64,000 nt of DNA from Gaoshiqia sp050178015 (lineage in GTDB: Bacteria > Bacteroidota > Bacteroidia > Bacteroidales > Prolixibacteraceae): contig JBFXGM010000008.1 of the NCBI GenBank assembly GCA_050178015.1, forward strand, positions 62,001 to 126,000. The letters run 5' to 3'. Numbering within the stretch: the stretch's first letter is position 1; every line of letters begins with the position of its first letter. The position numbers and the translations under genes were made by a program. Under the pieces are notes generated by a model. That model was not told where the DNA came from, did not search any database, and was given only the letters and a program-made list of their open reading frames with translations. Positions 57,575 to 64,000 of this stretch are shown here, in pieces.

Positions 57575-58042
57575 TCAATCTCTAAGTTCTTCCTGGATAA
57601 TGTCGCGGATGTCCATAAAATTACGTTCGAGAATGAGCATCTTTTCGATAAAGAAGTTGTAAATGTCGGGCCACTGGTTTTGCCGGTGAATATCGAGTCC
57701 CTGTTGCGCTGCAAATATGCGGCAAACCTGCTCGCCGCTGTCCCGGGTATAGCAAAGTTCCCAGTGCAGTCCTTCGTCAAAGCCATCTTCGAGCAAGGGC
57801 TTGTACTTTTCCAGCAGTTCAAACATGGTGAGGCGCCGGTCCTCGTCGCGGTGGTTGATCTCGATCATCACCATCGCCTCGTTCCGGTCGATGTCAAATT
57901 TCAGGTCCAGTCCGCTGATTTTTGTGTCGTACAAAACCCACTTTTTTTTTCGTCCGGCCAGTTCGGGCACGATTTCGCACCGCTGGCCAAAAAGTGTCCA
58001 GAATTTTTTACGCAGTTGTTTGGCTTCTTCCCGTGTGTACAT
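57575..58042 (-). CDS. DUF4268 domain protein
   Basis: 155 residues, cytoplasmic, highly charged. The pattern MYTREEAKQLRKKFWTLFGQ, KKKWVLYDTKISGLDLKFDI and LHWELCYTRDSGEQVCRIF fits DUF4268, a nuclease-like fold also found attached to restriction and phage-defence proteins; here it stands alone, as it often does in Bacteroidota. The conserved acidic and lysine residues (Asp/Glu in the middle strands) would be compatible with a nuclease-like site, but activity is not established. Confidence 0.85.
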   Translation of the reverse strand: MYTREEAKQLRKKFWTLFGQRCEIVPELAGRKKKWVLYDTKISGLDLKFDIDRNEAMVMIEINHRDEDRRLTMFELLEKYKPLLEDGFDEGLHWELCYTRDSGEQVCRIFAAQQGLDIHRQNQWPDIYNFFIEKMLILERNFMDIRDIIQEELRD

Positions 58043-58367
58043 AGGCTGTTTTCAGTCTGCAAAAATAATCATGATTCCCGGATTCGCCTACAGGGACGAA
58101 AGTAGATTAAACGAAAACTTTTCAAGTTGATTTGATGCTCTTTGATGGGGGTGGGCCTATTTTTATCAAAAGCGGAAGATGGAGCTTGCAGATAAAAATC
58201 AGCCTTGACTTTTTTGTTTATTTTTTGTGTCCCCGTCTGCCCAGCCGGGCAGGATGACAAAAAGTAAAATCCGTCTGATAAGACATTTGTTTTGAAACTG
58301 GGTTTTCGATAACGCCATGAAAGTCCTTATGTTTCAGCTTAAATAGGGGGATTTTTAGAAAAAACGA
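58043..58367. other. 325-bp region with a small GC-rich hairpin
   Basis: Between the DUF4268 start and the PepSY-protein stop. CTGCCC (58237-58242) and GGGCAG (58247-58252) form a perfect stem with a 4-base loop, placed about 115 bases past the PepSY stop on the minus strand. On the minus strand it is followed by ACGGGGACACAAAAAA, so it is not a classical terminator. No gene was recognised. Confidence 0.45.
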
Positions 58368-59933
58368 TTATCGGGTTGATTCTTTTGCTTGTGGCTTTTT
58401 CGTTTTTCGGTAGGCTTTCCACCAAATCAGGAAGCCGCTGATGAGCACCATCAGCAGGCACAATCCGGAAAGCGGTACATACAGGATGTAAAACGGCCCG
58501 ATCAGGTGTTCAAAAATACGTCCGGTATGCACCTCCAGTGCTGCATTCCACAGCGATATGGGGGATTTGTCCAGCAATTCTTCCGGCATTTCCCAGTTTG
58601 GTTGGCCCTCAAAGCTAAACATACCCCGGTCGTAATAAAACAGAAAATGCTCCTGGTTCGGCGTTTCGAAATACCCGGCCACCATGTGGTTGGATACCGG
58701 GCGTCCGCTGCCGGCCAACGGAGGCTGTTGAGTGAAGGCATCCACCACAAAACCGGAGGGGATGTCCCAAACAAATAAGCCGGAAAAGGAGCCAACGAGG
58801 TATTGGGTCGGTCCGGTTTTTTCGAGCACGTTGCAGCCCATCACGCTTACCGGCGGCTGCATGGCCGGTTTTTCCAAAGGCTTTTTCAGCGATTCGTCTG
58901 CCAGGTAAAAGCCGTCAGAAGTGGAGAACAGGTAACGCTGCAAATGATCGTCCCAGTTGGCGCGGCGCAGCTTGTCGAACCACGGGTTGGGCGAATCGAG
59001 GTGCGTGCCCGGAATCAGGCCGACTTTTACGCCTGCTACCGGAATGAGCAGCGGTGGCCGCAGAAAGATGCCGGCTGTGGTGTTGATAATCAGGAAGGCG
59101 ACAAAAACGTATCCCACGACATTGTGCCAGCGCAGGTTGAGGCGGCGGGCAGCAGTGAGTTTCGAGTTGTTTTTTTGTTTTTGTTTTTGTTTGCGGTGTT
59201 TGGCAATCTTCGGAAAAAAGAAATGCAGCAAGCCGGTCACGGATAAAACGATGGTTACGATTCCCAGCAAATCGACCACCAGTTTTCCGGTCAGCCCGAA
59301 CAGTTCGCCGCTGTGCAGCTCCCACAGGGTGTTGAACAAGCCTGTTTCGCGGCGGTAATTTTCGGGCGCCGGAAGTTGGATGGTTTCGAACTGTCTGCCG
59401 TCGGCAGATTTCAGCAAATAGTGGCGGCTCAAAACCATCAGGCTGTCTTGCTTGATGAAAATATCCGCGAGCCGTTCTTCCTTCAGCGGGAGCGGAACTT
59501 TTTCCCAGTTCCCGCCATCCAGCCCGCGCTGGTATAGCCCGAAGTGGGTGGCTGCAAATAATATTTCGCCCTTGAAAAGAATTGTGTTGTAAATTTTTCG
59601 TTGGTCGATTCCTTTCGGAAAGCCCTGGTTGAAATCGCTGATTCCCGATTTCGTTTTTTTCCAGATGCCGATGTTTCCGTAAAACAAGAAGTTGGCCGAA
59701 TCGAGCGGAAGCCCGCCACGGACGGCTGCCAGGTTCCAGTTTTCGTACTGGTAACCGGGCGGCATCAGGTTGCGGTTGATATCGATGCCCGAAAACACCG
59801 GGCGGTGGTTTAGCACGATACCCGATGCGGCAAAAAAGATGGCCAGAAAAGCAATGATAATGCCTGGCCATTTATGCAGTTTCCGAAATAAGGTCACGGA
59901 CCTGTTTTTTCTTTTCGTTGTCTTTTTCTTCAT
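58368..59933 (-). CDS. PepSY-associated transmembrane protein
   Basis: 521 residues. A basic N-terminus leads into LHKWPGIIIAFLAIFFAASG (first TM, with the LHKW/LHRW signature of PepSY-TM proteins). A large periplasmic segment (about 45-215) follows, then TM helices with LVVDLLGIVTIVLSVTGLLHF, LRWHNVVGYVFVAFLIINTT and a C-terminal pair ending LCLLMVLISGFLIWWKAY. PepSY-TM proteins are often linked to iron or flavin redox and siderophore uptake. It overlaps the LytTR regulator gene by four bases, so the regulator and this protein are co-translated. Confidence 0.87.
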   Translation of the reverse strand: MKKKTTKRKNRSVTLFRKLHKWPGIIIAFLAIFFAASGIVLNHRPVFSGIDINRNLMPPGYQYENWNLAAVRGGLPLDSANFLFYGNIGIWKKTKSGISDFNQGFPKGIDQRKIYNTILFKGEILFAATHFGLYQRGLDGGNWEKVPLPLKEERLADIFIKQDSLMVLSRHYLLKSADGRQFETIQLPAPENYRRETGLFNTLWELHSGELFGLTGKLVVDLLGIVTIVLSVTGLLHFFFPKIAKHRKQKQKQKNNSKLTAARRLNLRWHNVVGYVFVAFLIINTTAGIFLRPPLLIPVAGVKVGLIPGTHLDSPNPWFDKLRRANWDDHLQRYLFSTSDGFYLADESLKKPLEKPAMQPPVSVMGCNVLEKTGPTQYLVGSFSGLFVWDIPSGFVVDAFTQQPPLAGSGRPVSNHMVAGYFETPNQEHFLFYYDRGMFSFEGQPNWEMPEELLDKSPISLWNAALEVHTGRIFEHLIGPFYILYVPLSGLCLLMVLISGFLIWWKAYRKTKKPQAKESTR

Positions 59934-60640
59934 TTAATAAAACGCTGTTCGATCAGGTCGTTAAACGCCTGACGGAAATTGTTGCCCACCGGGAGTTTGT
60001 TTTTCCCGATTTCAACCTGGTTGCCCTCGATGGATTGAATGCGGTCGAGGCGGATGATGAAAGATTTGTGGATACGGAAAAACTCATTTGCCGGTAACAA
60101 ATCTTCCATTTTCTTCATCGACAGGTTGGTTACCAGGTTGGTTTCTTTCAGGTGGATTTTAATGTAGTCGCCGAGTCCTTCTATAAAACAAATATCCTCG
60201 AATCCAACCCGAACGGCCTTCTTGTTCGATTTGATGAAAATGTATTCAGCGGTACTTTTGGGTTCGTTTCGTTGGTTGAGCAGCGCCAGTTGTTCTTCGG
60301 CTTTTTGAAAAGCTTTAAAAAAGCGGTCGAAGCCGAATGGTTTTTTTAGGTAATCCAGAATGTTGAGCTCGTATCCTTCCAGTGCATAATCGGTGTAGGC
60401 GGTGGTTAGCACTACCAGTGGCGGGTTTTTCAGGTTTTTCAGGAAATCGAGCCCCGAAAGCTTGGGCATGTTCACGTCCAGAAACATGAGATCGATCTCG
60501 TTTTCCCGAATCATTTGGTTGGCCTCAATGGCGTTGTTGCATGCACATACAATTTCGAGGTTGGGAATGTCCATGGCGTACTGCATGATCACCTGCTGCG
60601 CCAGGGGTTCGTCGTCAACAATGATGGCTTTCACATTCAT
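59930..60640 (-). CDS. LytTR-type response regulator
   Basis: 236 residues. Receiver domain (1-120) with acidic pocket Asp9/Asp10, phosphoacceptor Asp55 in LMFLDVNMPKLSG, Thr in VVLTTAYTDYALEGY and Lys in LDYLKKPFGF. C-terminal LytTR DNA-binding domain (about 140-234; IFIKSNKKAVRVGFEDICFI, FFRIHKSFIIRLDRIQSIEG). Pairs with the sensor kinase encoded 17 bases upstream. Targets unknown; the overlapping PepSY gene and the genes upstream are candidates. Confidence 0.95.
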   Translation of the reverse strand: MNVKAIIVDDEPLAQQVIMQYAMDIPNLEIVCACNNAIEANQMIRENEIDLMFLDVNMPKLSGLDFLKNLKNPPLVVLTTAYTDYALEGYELNILDYLKKPFGFDRFFKAFQKAEEQLALLNQRNEPKSTAEYIFIKSNKKAVRVGFEDICFIEGLGDYIKIHLKETNLVTNLSMKKMEDLLPANEFFRIHKSFIIRLDRIQSIEGNQVEIGKNKLPVGNNFRQAFNDLIEQRFIK

Positions 60641-60657
60641 AGCTTGGGTTTTTCCGT

Positions 60658-61695
60658 TTATTTCAGCATCAATTTTAAACGAACCGTAAAGATATTCGCT
60701 TTTTTGCTGATGTCTAAATCATATTCTTCATTTTTATACAGATAGGCCAGGCGCTGACGCACATTGGCCAGGCCGATCCCGTGCGCGGTCCCTTGTTTTT
60801 CCGGCTCATGGCAGTCGCAGCTGTTTTCTACTTCGAATAGTAGCTGTTTGCCTTCAATCGTAATGAAGATGTGTATGAACGCTTGCTCGGAGAACGATCG
60901 CGGCCCATGCTTAAAGGCGTTGTCGATAAACGGCTCAAACAACAGCGGGATGATCAGTTGATTGGAAACTTCGCCATTCACATCAAAGCGGATGTCGGTT
61001 TTTTCGTTCAGGCGGATGCGCTGCAGCTCAATGAAATTTCGGACAAACTCAATTTCCTTTTTCAATGGGATGAAGTTTTCGCGCGATTCGTACAACACGT
61101 GACGCATCAAATCTGAAAGTTTCAGGATTAGTTGCGGCGTTTTGTCCGAGTTCATTAGCGAGAGCGAATAAATATTATTCAGGCTGTTGAACAGGAAATG
61201 CGGATTGATTTGAGATTTCAGCGTGTTTAGCTCGGCTTCCAGCTTTTCGCGTTCCACCTTGTGGTAGCGCAGCGAAATGTCCTGAAGTTCGATCCAGTCG
61301 GTTACGAATTTGGCCAGCGAGGTGATGGCCACGTAGGCTGCCGAAGTGAAAAAGTGGGTGGAAAACAGGTGTTTCGAGAAAGCTTGCTGGTTCAGCAAAA
61401 AGAAAAGCGAAATGATGATCAGCGACGAGGCCGACAGCGTGATGATGAGCCAGAATACATAAAAGATGTAGTTTTTCTTTTTGAGCAAGCGCGGGATGAG
61501 CAGGTAAAAGTTGGTGTAAACGGCTACGGCAAAACCGAGGTTGATGATCAGCGCCCGCAGCATGATGTCGGGGGTCAGCCCGAGTTGGTGCTCCGAAACT
61601 ACGTAAAAAGCCGATAGCGCAAAGCCGAGGCTGGCCAGCCAAAATAACAGGTGGCCGGCATTTTTTAGCCTGCGGTATCTTTTGCTGAGGGTCAT
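60658..61695 (-). CDS. LytS-type sensor histidine kinase
   Basis: 345 residues. N-terminal membrane region with four TM helices (about 13-135) and almost no extracellular domain, then a coiled segment and the His_kinase domain with INPHFLFNSLNNIYSLSLMN (phosphorylated His). A HATPase follows with IPLLFEPFIDNAFKHGPR and AHGIGLANVRQRL. A typical Bacteroidota LytS kinase; the signal is unknown. Its start codon overlaps the glycosyltransferase stop by one base (TAATG), which ties a metabolic gene to a signalling pair. Confidence 0.93.
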   Translation of the reverse strand: MTLSKRYRRLKNAGHLLFWLASLGFALSAFYVVSEHQLGLTPDIMLRALIINLGFAVAVYTNFYLLIPRLLKKKNYIFYVFWLIITLSASSLIIISLFFLLNQQAFSKHLFSTHFFTSAAYVAITSLAKFVTDWIELQDISLRYHKVEREKLEAELNTLKSQINPHFLFNSLNNIYSLSLMNSDKTPQLILKLSDLMRHVLYESRENFIPLKKEIEFVRNFIELQRIRLNEKTDIRFDVNGEVSNQLIIPLLFEPFIDNAFKHGPRSFSEQAFIHIFITIEGKQLLFEVENSCDCHEPEKQGTAHGIGLANVRQRLAYLYKNEEYDLDISKKANIFTVRLKLMLK

Positions 61696-62405
61696 TAAAT
61701 GCGGTCTTTTCGGTTAATCAGCTTTCTGAAATAGTATTTTACCGGATTGGTATATTTCAGTTGCTTCCACGGGCGGCTGCTGTGTGGTTTATGCACTACC
61801 GGCAAGGTGGTTGCCAGGTAGTTTCGGAAGCCCTGGCTTTTCGATTTGCGCGAAATGAAAACGTCGTACCAATCTTTTTCCGCCGACAATTCCTTAAACG
61901 AAAAGCTTTTCAGCAGGTCAATCGTCAGCAGGGTGCAGCAAAAGCTCAGGCTGTGAGAGGTGTCGGCAATGGGCGCTTTTTCATTCTTAAAGTTGAGGTA
62001 CGGAAAGTTTACCTCTCCTTGTTCGTCGGTTGTAATGGCTCCCAACATGCCGCACTGCTTTTGCGTTTGGCTGAGTTCGAGCATTTTCGTCAGCGTATCT
62101 TTTTTGATGATCACGTCCGACTCAATGATAACCAGCGGAACATTCATTTCAACAGCCTTTTGTTGTGCCAGCTGAAGCACCAGCCGGTAATTGGGCGAAG
62201 GCGTTTGGGTAATATCTTCCAGATTGACCAGTTCGTAGCCAAATTTGCTCTTATTTTTTTCCAGCACAGCTTTGTTTTCAGGCGAACTGAAATCGTTAAA
62301 AATGATATGGTGATGGTTCCCATCAGCCTGATGTACGGCCCGGATGGTTTGCATGGTGGTGTCGATGGAGTCCTTTACCGGTGTAATAACGAGGATATCA
62401 GACAT
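61695..62405 (-). CDS. Family 2-like glycosyltransferase
   Basis: 236 residues, cytoplasmic. GT-A fold start DILVITPVKDSIDTTMQTI, HHIIFNDFSSPENKAV, and the DxD-like LVIIESDVIIKKDTLTKML. The later part (CCTLLTIDLLKSFSFKE; EKDWYDVFISRK) fits GT2 acceptor-side elements. The product may act on cell-surface glycans. It overlaps the Ldh-family gene by eight bases and the kinase gene by one. Confidence 0.82.
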   Translation of the reverse strand: MSDILVITPVKDSIDTTMQTIRAVHQADGNHHHIIFNDFSSPENKAVLEKNKSKFGYELVNLEDITQTPSPNYRLVLQLAQQKAVEMNVPLVIIESDVIIKKDTLTKMLELSQTQKQCGMLGAITTDEQGEVNFPYLNFKNEKAPIADTSHSLSFCCTLLTIDLLKSFSFKELSAEKDWYDVFISRKSKSQGFRNYLATTLPVVHKPHSSRPWKQLKYTNPVKYYFRKLINRKDRI

Positions 62406-63498
62406 GTTGCGTTGGGTTAAAAGTTAAGTTGAATTTTTGTGCCAGTTGTTGCAGGTCTTCCACAACCGCGTTTTGTACGGGGATACCGTTTTTCAGGCGT
62501 TCGTCGGTCATCTCGCGTTCGGGGTCGCCGGGGATCAGCACTTTTTCTTCACCCGCCACCACTTCTGCGTTGCGGAAGGTGCGGATCCAGTTGTCCATGT
62601 GGGCCTTAAATTCGCTGGCCGGGCGGAAGGCGTCGATCCGGAAGGCGCCCAGGAAATGGCCGATCCCGTCGCCAACCGGGTTGGCCGGAGGTTCCAGAAA
62701 CGCTACAAAGGGCGGCACCCACGGGCCGTAGTTTGCTCCCGACAAAACGGCCGAAAAAATATCGACCATGGCGCCCAGACAATAACCTTTGTGCCCGCCG
62801 TGCAACCGGTCGCCCCCAAGCGGAAGCATTGAGCCGCCTTTTTTCAGTACAAAAGCATCGGTGGTTGGCTGGCCTTCCTTATCCTGCGCCCAGCCCAGCG
62901 GGGCATCTTCTCCTTTTCGTTGCAGTACTTCAAGCTTTCCGTTGGCCACGGTAGTAGTAGCCATGTCCATCACAAAGGGAGGTTCTTCCTGCGCCGGAAT
63001 GGCCACCGCAATGGGATTGGTACCCAGAAATCGGCTTTTCGAAAAGGTGGGCGAAACCAGCGGGCTGGCATTGGTGAGCGAAATGCCGATCATATCTTCG
63101 CTCAGGGCCATCATAGCATGATAACCGGCAATGCCGTAGTGGTTCGAGTTTTTCACGGCCACCCAGCCGCTTCCCACGTTGCGGGCTTTTTGCATGGCAA
63201 TGCGCATGGCTTCGGGGGCGGTAACCAGTCCCAGCCCCAGATCGCCGTCCAACACGGCAGTTGACGGGGTTTCGTGAACGATTTTCATTTGCGGGACGGC
63301 ATTCAGCCTTTTTTGCTCCCACAGGCGGATATAGCCGCTCAGCCGAGCCACGCCGTGCGAATCCACGCCGCGCAGGTCGGCTTGGTTCAGGCAGTCGGCA
63401 GCTTCTTCGGCCTGCGCCGGAGGGCATCCCATGCGTTCAAAAACTTGTTTGGTAAATTCTTTTAAGTACGATGCCGGGATAGTCATTTCATTACTCAT
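62398..63498 (-). CDS. Ldh/malate-dehydrogenase family (MDH2-type) oxidoreductase
   Basis: About 366 residues from the ATG at 63498. NAD(P)-dependent enzyme of the malate/L-lactate/ureidoglycolate dehydrogenase family, not of the classic LDH fold. DLRGVDSHGVARLSGYIRLW (catalytic His), VKNSNHYGIAGYHAMMAL, and FGTNPIAV-like FLGTNPIAVAIPA are present. Substrate cannot be told. Notably the first codons (ATGAGTAATGAAATGACT, i.e. MSNEMT) continue the 21-bp array that lies directly upstream, so the repeat has become part of the coding sequence. Confidence 0.9.
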   Translation of the reverse strand: MSNEMTIPASYLKEFTKQVFERMGCPPAQAEEAADCLNQADLRGVDSHGVARLSGYIRLWEQKRLNAVPQMKIVHETPSTAVLDGDLGLGLVTAPEAMRIAMQKARNVGSGWVAVKNSNHYGIAGYHAMMALSEDMIGISLTNASPLVSPTFSKSRFLGTNPIAVAIPAQEEPPFVMDMATTTVANGKLEVLQRKGEDAPLGWAQDKEGQPTTDAFVLKKGGSMLPLGGDRLHGGHKGYCLGAMVDIFSAVLSGANYGPWVPPFVAFLEPPANPVGDGIGHFLGAFRIDAFRPASEFKAHMDNWIRTFRNAEVVAGEEKVLIPGDPEREMTDERLKNGIPVQNAVVEDLQQLAQKFNLTFNPTQHV

Positions 63499-63711
63499 TG
63501 CCAATTATTTATTGCGAATTTCCACGCATTTTTTACTCATTTCCGAGTATTTATTACTCATTGTTGTTTATCTATTACTTATTTCCGTTTATTAATTAGT
63601 TGAAATCAATTAAATATTGGTTGTTACCAGTTATTTATCGATATATTCTAACTATTTATTAGTTGTTTCTAATTATTTATTGATTGTTTTCAACTAATTA
63701 TTATTTACCGC
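63481..63711. repeat. Degenerate tandem array 3, exact 21-bp period
   Basis: Eleven contiguous 21-bp units with no length change. On the plus strand TATTTATT or a close variant occupies the same register at 63506, 63527, 63548, 63569, 63590, 63611, 63632, 63653, 63674 and 63695. On the minus strand the core reads AATAAATA, with A at 10-11 of 11 units at two positions and T at 10 of 11 at two others. The flanking 13 bases vary. The array fills the whole gap between the SDR stop and the Ldh-family gene and extends over the latter's first six codons. Confidence 0.88.
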
Positions 63712-63714
63712 TTG

Positions 63715-64000
63715 CTACTTTTTCCTAAAAATGTCGCGGGCCGAGGCTTGTGCTGTCGGCATGATCAGGATGTCGTCGATGTTCACATGGACTGGCCGTG
63801 AGAGCACAAAGTAAATAGTTTCTGCTATGTCTTTTGCGCAAAGGGGCGTAAATCCTTCATAAACCTTACCGGCTTTTTCCTGATCGCCATGGAAACGGAC
63901 CAGCGAAAACTCGGTTTCCACTGCGCCCGGGCTGATGGTGCTCACTTTAATATTGTGCGGCGCCAACTCCATGCGCATGGCTTTGCTGATGGCATTTACC
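63715..64000 (-). CDS. Short-chain dehydrogenase/reductase, C-terminal part (5' end outside window)
   Basis: About 95 residues are visible in frame to the window edge. VNAISKAMRMELAPHNIKVS and TISPGAVETEFSLVRFHGD match the SDR region after the catalytic Tyr/Lys, including the PGxVxTE motif. AKDIAETIYFVLSRPVHVNI then ends the domain as in YdfG-type NADP-dependent serine/3-hydroxy acid dehydrogenases. The catalytic residues lie outside. The stop is four bases from the 21-bp array, and the Ldh-family gene lies beyond it on the same strand. Confidence 0.88.
   Translation of the reverse strand, partial: VNAISKAMRMELAPHNIKVSTISPGAVETEFSLVRFHGDQEKAGKVYEGFTPLCAKDIAETIYFVLSRPVHVNIDDILIMPTAQASARDIFRKK

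Overview
The window looks like chromosomal DNA of a member of the Bacteroidota, most likely an anaerobic or facultative relative of the Bacteroidales/Marinilabiliales; this placement is an inference. The clues are a TonB-dependent receptor, two-domain fasciclin and GH9 lipoproteins, LytS/LytTR signalling without other kinase domains, -7 boxes of the form TAnnTTTG, weak ribosome binding sites and an electron-bifurcating-type [FeFe] hydrogenase. No rRNA, tRNA, CRISPR array, phage or insertion sequence was recognised.

Layout. 1-4774 (minus): a universal stress protein heads an Mrp Na+/H+ antiporter operon (mrpA-B-C-D, D cut by the window edge). 5331-10046: truncated haemoglobin, fasciclin lipoprotein and several uncharacterised proteins, with wide intergenic gaps. 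10359-17401: the ilv locus (ilvD, ilvB, ilvN, an araC-type gene, ilvC), preceded by two tandem leader-peptide attenuators. 17558-18924: ZIP metal transporter and a lipocalin-like protein. 19149-26217: the leu locus (leader peptide, leuA, leuC, an inserted four-helix-bundle gene, leuD, a citramalate-synthase-like gene, leuB). 26340-30953: DoxX, a small HTH protein, PBP4-type DacB, DUF190, enolase. 31064-33800: a TonB receptor with a copper-site signature and a small Cys-rich partner. 33950-42582: methyltransferase, LMW phosphatase, MATE pump, membrane pyrophosphatase, thioesterase, TolB-like protein, dihydroorotate-dehydrogenase-like protein. 42824-48219 (minus): GH9 glycosidase, SpoIIE phosphatase, PAS protein, acetylxylan-esterase-like protein. 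48618-57483 (plus): a signalling block (two DRTGG proteins, two stand-alone HATPases, an H-cluster-like iron-sulphur protein, a PHP phosphoesterase) running into the hydrogenase subunits. 57575-64000 (minus): DUF4268, PepSY protein, LytTR regulator, LytS kinase, glycosyltransferase, Ldh-family oxidoreductase and a partial SDR.

How they work together. The ilv and leu loci together encode valine and leucine synthesis and, through the citramalate-type enzyme, possibly threonine-independent isoleucine synthesis. Both are preceded by Ile/Leu/Val-rich leader peptides with a complete four-segment attenuator fold. The hydrogenase region couples NADH and ferredoxin oxidation to H2, with a candidate redox or H2 sensor (H-cluster-like protein, phosphatase, PAS, ATPases) around it. 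Mrp and the membrane pyrophosphatase suggest an active Na+/H+ economy.

The most unusual non-gene structure is a set of three degenerate tandem arrays (8278-8466, 26793-27013, 63481-63711) whose units repeat every 20-21 bp, about two helical turns, with almost no length variation although the sequence varies freely. The second and third share an AT-rich core (TAATAAATA).
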